Shown here one piece after another: positions 25,801 to 34,904 of a DNA stretch of 64,000 bases. The stretch's first letter is position 1. Each line of letters opens with the position of its first letter. A program made the position numbers and the translations under genes. Source of the stretch: Rebecca billardiae RCC1528 (taxonomy: Eukaryota; Haptophyta); the NCBI GenBank assembly GCA_965240325.2, contig OZ251236.1:1178001-1242000 (forward strand). The letters run 5' to 3'. A model generated the notes under the pieces. It was not told where the DNA came from, searched no databases, and saw only the letters and a program-made list of their open reading frames with translations.

Positions 25801-26502
25801 CCACGGGTTCGAGCCGTCGGCGCCCGCCGACGGCTCCGGCTCGCGCTCGAGCACCGCCACCGCCGGCTCGCGCGCGAGTGCGCGCAGCGCGGGCGCCGCG
25901 GCCGCGTCGATCGCCTCGAGCACGACGAGCGGCCAGCGCGCTGCCACGTCCGCGCGGCTGCTCCACTCGAACACGCGCGCGCCCGCGACGGCGGTGCCGC
26001 GCGCCGCCTCGGAGGTCGACGTGACGATCAGCGCGCGCGCACCCGCGCGCGCGAGCGCGCGCGCCAGCTCGCCCAGCGCCAGCCCGCAGCCGCAGCGCGG
26101 CAGCGCGTCGACGTCCTGCAGAACGAGCGCGCCGACGCCGCCGCCGGTGAAGACGAGGCCGCAGCCGGGTGCGCATGCCCATTCGGACGCGCCTGGCGCT
26201 ATCGCGCGCCCTCGGAGGACCGCGGGAAGGCGAGCGCCGCGCTCACGCGCTCCGCCTGCGCGCGCCGAGATTGGCTCGAGGTACGGGTGTGCGGGCACGG
26301 CGAGAGGTTCCGCGCCCGACGGGGAGAGGAGACGGAGAGTCGAGCCGCGGACGCTCGCCGCCAGCCCGAACGCCACCACCACGCCCAGCACGCGCTCCGC
26401 AACGCCGGGCCGTAGCTTCCGCGCGCCGCGCCGACGTCGCATCGCTCGTCGCCGAGGGGATGGACACGGTGCCGCGCTCAAATCAAACGGCTCGTCGAGC
26501 AC
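19858..26502 (-). CDS. Ectodomain-7TM protein with C-terminal TIR-like domain
   Basis: A 2214-residue ORF. A signal-peptide-like segment (VLGVVVAFGLAASVRG) lies near residue 40. It is followed by a Cys-containing ectodomain of about 170 residues ending with ALIVTSTSEAARG, somewhat like protease-associated domains. Residues about 250-520 contain about seven hydrophobic segments (for example ACALLLLALYCLEQCIVRL, VLVGLQAGLALVCLAWLA, ALTLLTAVLGGALVAG). Residues about 530-1640 are disordered, rich in Ser, Pro, Arg and Gly. Residues about 1650-2000 carry VFVSHAQALPFANLVDAL (Phe1724), YWLDVFSIPQS (Trp1840) and LTRVWCLYELLHAF (Glu1889). These resemble beta-A, a central strand and the WCLxEL helix of TIR domains and match a protist family with FVSHAW and WCLWE motifs. 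The tail is Arg/Ser-rich and acidic. A start 20 codons downstream (MRRRRGARK) is equally plausible. The gene is certain; a signalling role is inferred. Confidence 0.72.
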   Translation of the reverse strand: MLDEPFDLSAAPCPSPRRRAMRRRRGARKLRPGVAERVLGVVVAFGLAASVRGSTLRLLSPSGAEPLAVPAHPYLEPISARAGGARERGARLPAVLRGRAIAPGASEWACAPGCGLVFTGGGVGALVLQDVDALPRCGCGLALGELARALARAGARALIVTSTSEAARGTAVAGARVFEWSSRADVAARWPLVVLEAIDAAAAPALRALAREPAVAVLEREPEPSAGADGSNPWLRAWREYGRPLACALLLLALYCLEQCIVRLVGFARLDGGLRATLPQVLVGLQAGLALVCLAWLADPELDPRGWYPAWLRRGMRTVGLPLADASLLLLLHYARGVAAHHGVLSVALPINVRAAVAVGGVFLGASDALLRWLEWRRAGLRGGQELMLLRTFATCAPRIVLAAAGLTTCARAARRLRERERASGHDDVFAWRLVRTASAASALTLLTAVLGGALVAGADGGTPASSLSLHAAHAAAQLALILLKVRTFWPGSQRTPVGPIEGAAMWLRALTAACIWRARPAPRVAPNEPGGSGSMGGRAHSGGGSGSAAQRFGSRESSSSEVGAGAEPLSPRAAACACADAGAAADGGGGGGGTFVDPFEVLALERPNAARRLMPALEPPPAARKAGSRCSPDVKPAAGASSILKRLRLPGSGGGGGGGSGTPSGPPSPVRPWTARGAARADDDADSARSARSRWPQPHADGAGARLGRRGSVGDACSQQHGRRAVLKPRPPPGSPPEETGAAARLRAGPRCQRAPPPPPSPAGRSRAPSEPPGGGGGSAGARTAEHTPPSAERPPDESGDLPHTPAGAPPASTACAERTGSQRLAQRLLASGPSGGAGSARRGGGSPRSALSSPRGARTPLGARASPAVGMASGGSGAGRVIPFSPLHQSGARMSPARPLVSPRAPGADGSAARPLLSPRLARALGERSGRAAPAPAWHGADGGGGVELGADGAGAAPVRAFGRSPSPRRVSSRAGSDGARSAGSAHRRQRESDVAAAEAAAAAPRSLTHSRSRSHSHSRSTASERTAANALSTGNGSAPSLGQSVRSTASAHSSRSAGSSARSAVHSGGSCASCALARARRGAPIRPLSRSSASGSTPGAHKPSGRSRSRSAEPLGSSSELGGSAGSAGHEIKPCGGGGSGAGTPPRGAGTPPSAAASFATAASLGVNLSLGRRQLRRVVRQPRDLAAVARQHPLAPRSAQHLELPEGSGRAATPPGAPLSALLRWPVRQPSEGGGSAPASPLREGDAEAEGADVEAGMARGFCCGSAEPSPGETSSSSSEGRGHVQLACPAVAGRHARQSAPAAASPPSPAAPAGLCAEPREQRAAEPEPEPQDPFAPGGSSGASGAGLSHSGSSAAPSAPSAAPSARARSLSCSVGSCAALSSSLPSQPSQPTLSSLPSAPSRGSCRSAASGPSAGARLAELRVPAGAEGGVGACGAGCARSIILPPCARSRRDTAEKQLSNRSSLESRGSDPAVAARASAAAGRVAARARAELPPRPREPPQQSAAPPPPQPPLIPHPPAGPRPAAPRPAPVGVLALAAMARSSSRQDSGRSHHGGESAAGGARSPASSGSGVQHTPRSRVARTSVDGLASAIGAALHGRRRGGAAPRAPSALRRAGSGALDVGGGGCAPGSRPTSAGRAGSPGAPERELFLGVTLSFIHQFVAEHGIGAEALTRDVGALVAQLTARTGRSLVADCLDECRRADVDPRLSGVGVASVFVSHAQALPFANLVDALAQYEAAHPAVAEQHSPDPAGAECGATPHFSPCTPSGRPGGFKGRVAAALGGVGGSACAAPSPPSARRFSPCYPAACGVVGGLGALGGGPEPLRAREHVYWLDVFSIPQSRVVRAVQHIPALVKAVGRVALVVEPWDRPLCLTRVWCLYELLHAFQHRCDVALTMCQRESTAFYRALAQGDARVERAMTTIDARRAEASVPADLATILGAIDSEMGFEPFNTCLRAEMGRCLARVQHALVQAPRVRKLSVLTGGGGDGTPAGASSCAGSGRLALARADSRASVPSTPGISTPGGQGQRPCVLLSPANTTPGVSARPRFDARCAASLNPSPPQRRTPGASPGLGSDERADAAIRLRRSRSGICSGQAAAGDSPGLGLFGRVLRNRPVAARRGRRRVTRSEGDPSAEDEDMAEDGAAADRPDGDAGCADARRAEYLYAGVDSAEEMDGGRDAREGEDASDDNGSAVVVVAAAAPADK

Positions 26503-29416
26503 AAGTTCAGCAATCGGCTCGATCGGCGTCGTCGCGACTCGCGAGTCGGCGGTCTTTTTACATTTACAAGTACCGGCTGTACCGTCGGTATATTAATCGG
26601 ATGGCGGGATGGGCGCCTGTGATCAGGCTTTGTGAAGAGCCATGTGGGGAGACCGATAAGTCCTCGGACCACTGCTGACCCTTTTGGAACCGCCCAAAAG
26701 TGTCTCAGAATTGAGCACAGGGGCACGTCGCTGCTTCGGCGCTCCACGATTGGCTTGGATTCCAAAGCACGATGTTACAGGTAGTACCCGTGGGCATGGC
26801 GCCCGCCCTGCCTACCCACCCCGCGGCCCGCGGTGGCGAGCGCCCGCGAGCGGAACCGCACAACGTCCGCTTGAGCATCCGGCGATCACGCCGCGTGCAT
26901 CCCCTTTGCGCGGTGCTATGATAATCGCCGATCTCTGCCCCCAACTATCTCGGGTGATGACCACTCGGCTGCTGCCCTTGGCGCATGCGACCGCGGCAGA
27001 TATGCGGCGACTTGCACCGCAGCTCAGCAGCTGCACACGGCACACCCGCCCGCCACCTCCGATGCCGTGAGCAGAGCTTCGCGCATCTCGGTAGGCCAGA
27101 TGACCGCACCTCTTCGGTGCGGGCTGTGCCGCTTCAGGCGCTGCTCGGATGAACCCCGACATGTGATGTGATAGGCCGCGTAGCGGCATTGACGGCTCGG
27201 TACCTCACAGCCTAGCGCGCCAGCCAGCAGGCGGCCATTCCATGCGCCGGCGGAGCCGACCCTTGGTAAGGCTTCAGGTTCGAACGAACTGAGAGGATAT
27301 ATCAATGGATGGATGAGGTGTAGTGGGGCGCTATTCAGCAGCTTCAAGTTGCACGTGAGCATGCTGGCGGCGCCATAATTGCCGGCAGCGAGCCGTCGGA
27401 CGGCGGCGACCGGCGGCGCGACTACTACAGAAGACAGGCAGTGCCGGCGCCGCCGCGCCTTCATTCACGTGGGCAGCGCCGTGCACATATGCCCGTGTGC
27501 ACACGTGAGCAGTCTCGGCTGAGAGCCCGTGCTCACACTTGCGACAGACAGCCTGTCCGTGATCCACCGCACACCGGGACAGCGCGACTACGAAGAACTG
27601 CGACTACTCAGCGACAGGGATCTTCTCGTCGGCCGGCAACGCATGCTCGACGCCTCTGACGCGGGCCAATACAACGGCTGACGCGCCTCTTGCCAGCCCA
27701 CGGGCCGCCTCGAGTCCGAACGTGTTCGACGATGCAGCCGAGCACCTGGACTGACGCGAGGAACGGGCACAAAGCCAGAGCGTGCTGTGAATTCCGATAG
27801 GAGATGGCCATGCCTATGAACCCAACACTCCGCTCCTCCGTCCAACCGGCATCCCCCCCTCCCCCCCCTCGGGCTCCGCAATGCTGGGAACGCTCAGAGC
27901 GCCTGGTCGCCGCTGCATCCCGGAGCCTGCGTTGTCCTCCGATCCTGCCACGCGGGGTCGCGGGCGCCGCGCCGGGCGGGCGGCCGGACACTTGTCATCA
28001 GCGCAAGCGTGCGCCCGTTTATTCTTACCGCCGAGCGTCGAGCGACCGGGGCCGCATCGAGCCGAGACCAGTGGAGTCCGAAGAAGATTCGTCGTCAGGC
28101 TGGCGGGCAGGGCGTGCGCCGACTCACACACGGGAACGAGCTCGAGATGGCCCTCGCAAGCGCGGCGACACGGCATCTGACCACCCGCTTGAACACGTGC
28201 GCGTGCACGACAGTGCTCCACGGCCGCACGCTCACCACCTCGCTTGAGCACGGCCTGCGTCACTTGCGCGGCGAGACAAAGACAAAGCGCTCGTCGCCCA
28301 TCCCCGCCTTCCTGTTCATGAGCTCCTTCTTCACGAGCGCGGGGCTCGCGGGCTGGGCAGTGGGCGATCCGTCCGGCGCCATGGAAACCGTCTCCATCTA
28401 CTCTGGAATGGTGAGCGAGTTTGCATCGGCGATGACCGCCGACGTGCGCGCGAAGCTGAGCGGTGGCGGCGAGAGCTAAGTCGCATCGCATCTGCTTACA
28501 CTCGTGCGACTTCCCGACGCGCGGCGTGCTGGGAGCTTGGCGCAGTACCTACGCATTGACACCCTGGCTGGCGCAACTCTGGCTTCTGTCGTCTTTCTGC
28601 ACAAGCTCACGGCCTCTTCTGGGCCCTGACCCCAATCCACCTCTGCTTTACGGCGGTCTCAATCATCGAGTGCCTGCGCGGAAAACCATGTCGTGACATC
28701 AGCGGCGTGACAATGGACTGCCATCCCTGGGCAGAGCCGAGCCAGCTGAAGCGAGGCCTATCGTTCTGCACGTGGTCCATTCGCGGCGGCGCAGCCTGGG
28801 CGTGCCCGTTGGCCACTTGTGAATGGTGGCTGTGACAGAACCAGTCCGCCCAGTGCGCGGGCGCTCACGCTGCCGCCGGCGGACGAAGTTCAGAATCACT
28901 TCATACATGATCAGCTACAGTTATGTCGTATGGACTGAGCGCTGACCCGGTCCGTTAGTGGCCAGACCAGGCCGGTGGGCCGCTCCCGCAGGACTTCGTG
29001 AGTCTGAGACTGAGTACTCAGCCTCTCAGAGCTAGTCAAGTAGTAGTAGCTATTGTCAGTACCGACCGAAGTACGGCGTCATCAATCATGCGCATTGAGC
29101 GCCGGCATCATCCTGGATCACCGCGTCCTCGGGATGTTGGCTGGCAACACTGCGCGACTGGCCCGTGGCCACCCGACCGCCGGCCGCCGCCACGCCGCCG
29201 CCGGCAGCGTGGGCGGTCATGACGACATGAGTCCCGGTCATGAGACACGCGGTCTCAAACTGTACATTGCCGAGCCGCACGGATAGCCTGGACCTTCGCT
29301 TGCCGAAGTGGCGAGCACCGACGCAAAGCTTTGGCGCGGAGGGGGGAGGGGGGGAGGCCGCAGGAGGCGGGCGCAGCCTGCGCTCCAGGCCGCGTGCTGC
29401 CCGGGTGCCGCCTCTC
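26503..29416. other. Long gene-poor region
   Basis: About 2.9 kb between two minus-strand genes. Composition is less GC-rich than the genes and ORFs are short and unrelated between frames, apart from a candidate exon near 28148-28479. No tRNA, rRNA or long repeat was recognised. Confidence 0.6.
28148..28479 (+). CDS. Possible 3' exon of an unknown gene
   Basis: The frame ending at 28479 has protein-like composition over its last about 110 codons (LEHGLRHLRGETKTKR, IPAFLFMSSFFTSAGLAGW, MVSEFASAMTADVRAKL), unlike the low-complexity shadows around it. The same frame is open upstream to an ATG at 28009, but that part reads like noncoding sequence. An exon boundary was therefore placed arbitrarily after the change in character. 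The family is not recognised and no partner exon was found. It may be a gene fragment. Confidence 0.3.
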
Positions 29417-30407
29417 TCAAGTGAGCGAATCGCCCGACTCCTTGATGGCGCTCTTCACCTTGAGCAGCACCGTCGTTTTCCACGCATCGAGCTTGGAGAT
29501 GGAGTCGTACTCGTACACAGTCTGCGTGAAGCCGTCCACGTCGAACGCCTCGAAGTGCACGAGCATGTCTTTGACGAGCTTGGCCTCGCGCGAGTCGCTG
29601 AAGGTCGGGTCCATCCCTTCGAACCTTTCCAACTTCCTCCTCGCCTGCCAGCCACCGGCCCACCGCGCGCGCACGCAGGGGGAAGCGCGGCGCGGTGAGG
29701 TGCAGGCAGCAGGGGGGCGCGCGGAGGAGAAGCGTGCCTCGCACCTTCTCGGGCGCGCTCTCGTCACCGATTGCGAGCTGGCAGAGCAGCGCTCTCTGCA
29801 TGTAGTCCTTCGCGGACCACTTGAGCAGGTTACTCTCGAGCGAGGACGTGGCCACCTGCTCGTAGATCTCGATCGCGCGCTCAAAGTTGCCCAGCTGCGC
29901 CGAGAACGCCGCGACCTTGAGCATGCACTGGCTCGCCGACGAGTTGGAGTCCTCGCCCGAGTAGAAGTCGGCGGCCTGCTCGTAGTGCGTGATGGCCGAC
30001 TTGAAGTTCTCCTCCGCCTCGTAGATCTCGGCGATCTCTTTGTGGTGCTTGGCCGTCTGCGAGAACCGGCCGAGCTCGGTGAACTGCTCGATGCTGCGCG
30101 TGAGCATCTCCACAGCCTTGACGGAGTTGCTCTTCTTGTACGCGCTGGCCGCCTCGTTGTACGCGCTGGCCGCCTCGTGCGACGGCGACGCTGTCTGCGC
30201 ATGGCACTCGGCCGCGCGGCCATACGCCTTCCCTGCCTCCTCCCAGTTCTTTGCCACCTTGAACGCGTTGCCCGCCTTTTGGAAGAGCTCGGCCGCGTCC
30301 TCGAACTTTGCGTCCTTCGAGCCGAAGAGCGGCATGACGAACGCCTTCAGGCGCTTCTCCGCCTGCTCGAGCAGCTCGTGGCCTTTGGCCTCCTGCTGGG
30401 CCGCCAT
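29417..30407 (-). CDS. Alpha-SNAP (NSF attachment protein)
   Basis: Exons are 30407-29745 and 29644-29417, with a 100-nt phase-0 intron (AAG|GTGCGA ... CAG|GCGAGG). The product is 296 residues, the usual alpha-SNAP length. It opens MAAQQEAKGHELLEQAEKRL and continues through TPR-like helix pairs (FEDAAELFQKAGNAFKVAKNW, AASAYNEAASAYKK, YEQAADFYSGEDSNSSASQC, NLLKWSAKDYMQRALLC) to LERFEGMDPTFSDSREAK, all typical of Sec17/alpha-SNAP. The protein recruits NSF ATPase to SNARE complexes for disassembly after membrane fusion. It ends GDSLT, keeping a near-terminal Leu. The frame remains open upstream to 30605, but that extension is unlike other family members, so the start at 30407 was chosen. Gamma-SNAP lies 30 kb away. 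Confidence 0.95.
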
Positions 30408-30622
30408 GCTCACCAACGCGGGCGTTGAGCTGCCGCCGCGCTGCTGCTGACCAAGCTCGGCAGCGGGCGAAGCGGACCCGGCTCTCCGGACTGGTCGCGA
30501 GCGCGCCGGCCGGACTCCGACTACACGGGATCTCCCGAAGTTTCTGCCATATGGGACCCCACATAGGGCACTTGAATATGTATGGATATTTCGACGAGCT
30601 TGCACCCGGATGTTGATGACTA

Positions 30623-31216
30623 CAGGTGGATACGGGCTAACTGGACACAGGGGCTATCTGGACACTCAGCGGGCGGCGGGCCTCGTGGCGAGGGCTCGTG
30701 GGCGAACGAGCACGAGCGCCCACTGGCGGGTCGCCACGACGGCGCACGATGTTCGCTGAACTCACCTGGTCGTGAGACGTCGTCTGCGCACGCGCCAGGT
30801 CGCGCTTCTCGCCGCCTTCGCCTTGTTTCGTGAGTCCCGCGCACAAGGGCGAACGCCAGCGTTTCAAGCCGCAAGGCGCGTGCGCGGACTCAGGAAGGGC
30901 GGACTCCGAGGCAAGGCGCGGTTGCGCTGGCGTGGGTAGGTCCAAGAGCAACCGTCCGAGCCGCTGCACACGCTTTTCCTCCGCGCGCGCGTCTCTGAGC
31001 TCGATTCCCATGCCTCAGCCAGTGCCAGGGGCTAATTGGACAGTGCCATTGCGGCCGCCACGCGCGGAGACGGGCCCGCAGCGCAGAAAGCGCGCTGCGG
31101 CGGAACTCCGGGGACCCCCTGAAGTCCGTCCCTGGCGCCCCTTCGACCCCAATGCTCCCAGGGAGGCCTCCGCGTGAGTTGGGTCGGCCACTGTCCAGAT
31201 CACCCGTATCCACCTG
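30623..31216. mobile_element. 594-bp MITE-like element with TA target duplication
   Basis: The ends are inverted copies: CAGGTGGATACGGG is perfect at both ends, and similarity continues imperfectly through CTGGACA to about 25 bp. TA lies directly outside each end (30621-30622 and 31217-31218), as expected for Tc1/mariner-type insertion. The interior repeats a GCTAAYTGGACA motif near the left end and near 31030, and holds no transposase-like ORF. It is therefore a candidate non-autonomous element, sitting upstream of alpha-SNAP. Confidence 0.7.
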
Positions 31217-31506
31217 TACTCTTCTGAGAGTGGCATGTGTAGAACCGTTTCATTTAACGAAACTCTAATCAAGACAACCATCGGAATCAGTTTTGCGCTT
31301 ATTGAGCCATTATGTTGCAGCGCGCGCCGGTTCCGGGGCACGGTTACACGTGCCGTACCAGGGCGCACCGGTGACCGCCCCGAAAGCACGGCGGCAGGCG
31401 AACAGCCCAAAGCCGGAAGAGCTGTGCTGGCCTGCTGGGTGGGTGGACCTCCGGGTCTTCCGCCCCGCCGTGCACAGCCCAGAGCGGCCCCGCTCCAGGG
31501 CTGCAG

Positions 31507-32457
31507 GTGCCCCGAGTGGTCGCCAACACGATGAAACCGTCGCTCGCGCCTCACGGGTCGTCGGTGCGCCACGCCATCTCCGCGGCGCGAGCTGCGGTCG
31601 AGCCGCAGGTACCGCTGGCGCAGCACGTGCCGAGGGCAGCAGCAACACCACCACTTCGCTCGCGGGCGGAGCCCAACCGGCATTCGACCCAGCTCTCGCC
31701 GGGCATGCAACACGCCCTTTATGGGCAGAGGGGTGCGGCCTTTTTTGTCGGCGGTGGCGGCGGCGGCGGTGGCCCGGTCGGCTACGCCGCGCCGCGCCGC
31801 CTGAGACGAGAGATACCGGCCCCCGCGTGGGAGCAGGGCGACCCCACGCCACCAGCAGGGCCTCAGCCGTGGGAAAAGCGCGCGCTCGCGGCGGAGGCCG
31901 AGCTCGCTCAGCGCGCGGCCCTCAGGAGCGAGCTCTCAGATGGCGGCCCCCTTCCGCCTCAGTGGTTTGCCGACCATCCCGTGCGGCTCGTGCCGCCGGC
32001 GCGAGGTCGGCTCGACTTTTGCGAGAGCCCCGAGGGGCGGCGGACGGAGCTGGCGCCCGCGAGCGTGCACTACGCGGCTATCGCAGCAGCGCAAACGTAC
32101 CCGCGGCGCCCGCCACCCCCGAGCTTCGGCGTCTCCAACCCGCGCCGCACGGATCGCGTGCGCCCGACGCCGGACCCGCTCACGCTGCCCGCCGTGCCTG
32201 TCGAGCGCAAGCAGCGGCTACCGCGCCTGACACTGGCGAAGACGCTGCCCAAGGTGGTGGCGGCGACCGCCGGGGATGGAAGCGCCGTGAGCATGAGCAC
32301 CGACCGCTCGTCATTGGCACCCACGCACAGCACACCGATGGGCATGACGACGCCCGCTGCCTTGAGCGGACGACGCAGCTCGGGTCGGAGTCACTCGCGC
32401 CGGGCATCCCACGGCGGCCATGGGGCCCACGGGCCGAAGGTGCAGCGGCACCGTTGA
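31507..32457 (+). CDS. Hypothetical Pro/Arg-rich protein
   Basis: A 316-codon ORF whose composition is more protein-like than the competing frames. It has a short Gly run (GGGGGGGG), then PWEKRALAAEAELAQRAAL and PPQWFADHPVRLVPPARGRL, and a tail rich in Arg and Ser. No signal peptide, membrane segment or known domain is visible; it looks largely disordered. An overlapping 425-codon ORF in another frame (31293-32570) looks like a shadow. The start ATG at 31507 is the most upstream; internal Met residues (for example MKPSLAPHG) are alternatives. The family is not recognised. Confidence 0.5.
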   Translation: MPRVVANTMKPSLAPHGSSVRHAISAARAAVEPQVPLAQHVPRAAATPPLRSRAEPNRHSTQLSPGMQHALYGQRGAAFFVGGGGGGGGPVGYAAPRRLRREIPAPAWEQGDPTPPAGPQPWEKRALAAEAELAQRAALRSELSDGGPLPPQWFADHPVRLVPPARGRLDFCESPEGRRTELAPASVHYAAIAAAQTYPRRPPPPSFGVSNPRRTDRVRPTPDPLTLPAVPVERKQRLPRLTLAKTLPKVVAATAGDGSAVSMSTDRSSLAPTHSTPMGMTTPAALSGRRSSGRSHSRRASHGGHGAHGPKVQRHR

Positions 32458-33400
32458 CGGTCCGTGGACTCTTCGATGGAATCTCCGCGCCATGCAGGGG
32501 TCTGCCCAGGCTGCGGCTTCGTCCATGGAAGACGCCGATGACGGGTGAGACCGGCCGCTGGACGCCATGACTGCATCATTGACTGCCGCTGCCAGTCGGA
32601 CTGAGCGGCGGCTGAGCCGAGACCGAATGACGCATGGCACCCGAGGGGTGGCAACATGATATATGCGCGGGCTGATGCCAGCAGGCTGATAGTGACATTG
32701 GCTCCGGATTCGGTTGACCCCTGCCAGTGGCGGGCATTCTGAGAACCGAGTCGAAGTCACTCGAGCGGACCATATAGCCGGGTCCCTCCCGACCCCCGAT
32801 TGATGACTTCAAAGCGACATTGAGCATACACCCACCTCCCAATATGTTTCAGGCTCAATTTTCATAAGTAACACATACAGAAATCTGACCGAAATCCGAA
32901 AATGGGTAAATGCATATTGGCGCGGGTATTTCTGACGGAACTTGTATTCCATTTCATGCATCACGCACGCCATGACCATGTATGTCACGCCTCACGGCAG
33001 CTCACCCGGCCCCGCACTCTTGTGCCGCGCTCTTCTCTCAGCTGGTACACCGCCGGACGCGGCCGCTCCGCCGCCGCTGCCGCGTGCCTCCGCCTCGTGC
33101 CGCGTGCTGGGGCGCCGCTGAAAGTCGGGCGTGATCGGTTGCACGGGCGTGAGCACGACAACGCCGCGGACGATCGTGTCGCTCTCGATCTCGCCGGTGC
33201 CCAGCTCGCGCGAGCGCCGGTCAAGATCCATGCGCGCGTATCGCTTGAAATCAGACTCGCCCCCCCATCGTCCACCACTGCCCGTCCGCCTCCTTCTGCC
33301 GCTTGCTGCTTGTCTCGGGCTCTGAGTCGCCCTCGTCGCGACTTGCAGTGTCGAGCGCGTAAGGATCACAAAGTACTCGTCCAGACAGAGAGGCCTGAGC
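32458..33400. other. Gap with no firm gene
   Basis: The part from 32560 to 32990 is AT-richer and shows no supported feature. The part from 32990 to 33400 may hold a 3' exon of the minus-strand gene described at 33401-33829 (frame containing VNMSRTHNTMERMLFHLVVD). Confidence 0.5.
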
Positions 33401-33829
33401 TTATCGACGACGAGATGGAAAAGCATCCGCTCCATCGTGTTGTGCGTCCTCGACATGTTCACCTTGATCTGATTGCAGAGGTCCGGAGACGGCGCAACGT
33501 GCAGAGAGGCTTGCACCGACCGTGGAGTGCACTGACGAGGTCGTGCCAGACACCGTGTGCACGATCTCCAGGTCACGCGCGACCGCAAAGAGGTGCTCGG
33601 CATCGCGGTCGCCAAGATTACCTCCCAGCTGTTCGTACGAGACGTCGGTGTCGAACACGATGCGCACACCCACGCGACCCGCGCCCGCACCACCATAGTG
33701 GGCAAAAGGCCCAAAGTACCCGGACTCCCAGTAGAAATGGTGAAAATCGGGCTCTGGCGCCGTGTAAAAACAAGCGATCGCGGCAAACGGTGCGGATTCG
33801 CGCTCAGCTCGCCAACCCGAGTCCAGCAA
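33401..33829 (-). CDS. Unrecognised gene, probable internal exon
   Basis: A 142-codon frame with strongly protein-like content: IACFYTAPEPDFHHFYWESG, FGPFAHYGGAGAGRVGVRIV, FDTDVSYEQLGGNLGDRDAE, HLFAVARDLEIVHTVSG. The ATG at its start (MLDSGWRAERES) may be internal, because the frame reads further upstream without one. Downstream in another frame of the same strand, IKVNMSRTHNTMERMLFHLV and ARMDLDRRSRELGTGEIESD also look coding. Upstream, VLPVSLNHRMSPVIETG does too. A multi-exon gene between about 33000 and 34090 is therefore likely, but I could not place its splice sites or name its family. Confidence 0.4.
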   Translation of the reverse strand: MLDSGWRAERESAPFAAIACFYTAPEPDFHHFYWESGYFGPFAHYGGAGAGRVGVRIVFDTDVSYEQLGGNLGDRDAEHLFAVARDLEIVHTVSGTTSSVHSTVGASLSARCAVSGPLQSDQGEHVEDAQHDGADAFPSRRR

Positions 33830-34142
33830 GCCTTCGACCGCCTCCGTGCGACCTCGCGAAGGTCGTTTTCATTTTCGGTACGCCCGGTTTCTATGACCGG
33901 ACTCATTCTATGATTTAACGACACAGGTAGGACGACGCGGGTCTCCTGATTCGTCGGCGGCAGTGCCCGATCGTCGACACGAAGTCGGCGTTGGTGGCAG
34001 AGCATAGCCTGCACCGCGATCGTAAAGCTTGAGCGCGGCCTTGAGCTGCTGAAGCGCGATCCACCTGCGCTGCGCGGCTCGCATGGACCTGCTGTGCCCC
34101 GAGCAAGGGCGAAAGTGCAGGTCCGGATGTCAGCTGGCAGTC

Positions 34143-34904
34143 TCAGCCGCGGGTAGCAGCTGGTCGTACCTGCCCCGTGCTCCCCGGGCGGTCGCGTACG
34201 CGCTTGCTGCTCGAGCCAGCTGGCTGGCTGGCGGCGGCTGGCGCTGCGGCGTCGTCCAGGGTGCGCTTTGCCCGCTGCGGCGACGCCTCCTCGTCGTCCA
34301 AGTCGTCGCCCGGGGGCGAGTCTCGGTCATCGTGGAGGGGGGCAGCAGGGGCTGGCGTGGGCGGTGCAGCGGTCGGCGCCAGGCGCGCCGCCTTGCGCGC
34401 CTGGCGTTCCTTGACGGCGCGGCTCGCCGAGGAGCGACGGCTCGATGGAGAACGAATCCGTCGGCCCTCGGCGTCGCGCCGTTGCCCGCGCTTCCCACGC
34501 CGGGGCTTCTTCTTCCGCTTCTGAGAGTGCTGCTGCTCGTCGTTTGCCTGCAGCACCTCAGCGTCCATGCCCTGCGCGGCGGGCGGGCGAACCGGCGGGG
34601 CCGGCTTGCGCGCTGCGCGCTGGGCGGTCGGCGGGGGAGCACGAGTAGGCGCGCCACGGCCTCCCTTGCGCCGCCGGCTGCCACCGGCGGGGGTTCCCTG
34701 TGGAGAAGCAAGGCCTGCATCCGTCACGGCCGTCGGCCACAGAGCCACAGTTCGCGTCAGACACGCGCCACCTGGCAGGGTGAGCTTCGCCATGCGTGAG
34801 AACCCATCTTTGGCGGTGCGCTTCTCTACGTCACGCACGTCGCGGTCGTAGAGGCGCAGCACGCCGTCCGATAGCCCCTCAGGCAAGGCGGTCGCGTCGA
34901 GCAT
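34143..34904 (-). CDS. Hypothetical basic nuclear-type protein
   Basis: A 253-residue product from MLDATALPEGLSDGVLRLYD; an in-frame ATG at 34985 would add 27 residues. The first about 65 residues (VRDVEKRTAKDGFSRMAKLT, LTRTVALWPTAVTDAGLAS) look globular. The rest is Arg/Lys-rich and disordered, with clusters such as SQKRKKKPRRGKRGQRR that could act as nuclear localisation signals, and an acidic DDLDDEE patch. No domain was recognised. The globular start and its distance from other genes support a real gene; function is unknown. Confidence 0.45.
   Translation of the reverse strand: MLDATALPEGLSDGVLRLYDRDVRDVEKRTAKDGFSRMAKLTLPGGACLTRTVALWPTAVTDAGLASPQGTPAGGSRRRKGGRGAPTRAPPPTAQRAARKPAPPVRPPAAQGMDAEVLQANDEQQHSQKRKKKPRRGKRGQRRDAEGRRIRSPSSRRSSASRAVKERQARKAARLAPTAAPPTPAPAAPLHDDRDSPPGDDLDDEEASPQRAKRTLDDAAAPAAASQPAGSSSKRVRDRPGSTGQVRPAATRG

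Noticed and set aside
30408-30605. 66-residue N-terminal extension of alpha-SNAP
   Set aside because: Lacks family similarity and the ATG at 30407 matches the usual SNAP start; treated as leader sequence.
31293-32570. 425-codon ORF overlapping the Pro/Arg-rich hypothetical gene
   Set aside because: Composition is less protein-like than the 316-codon frame, and it overlaps it for most of its length.
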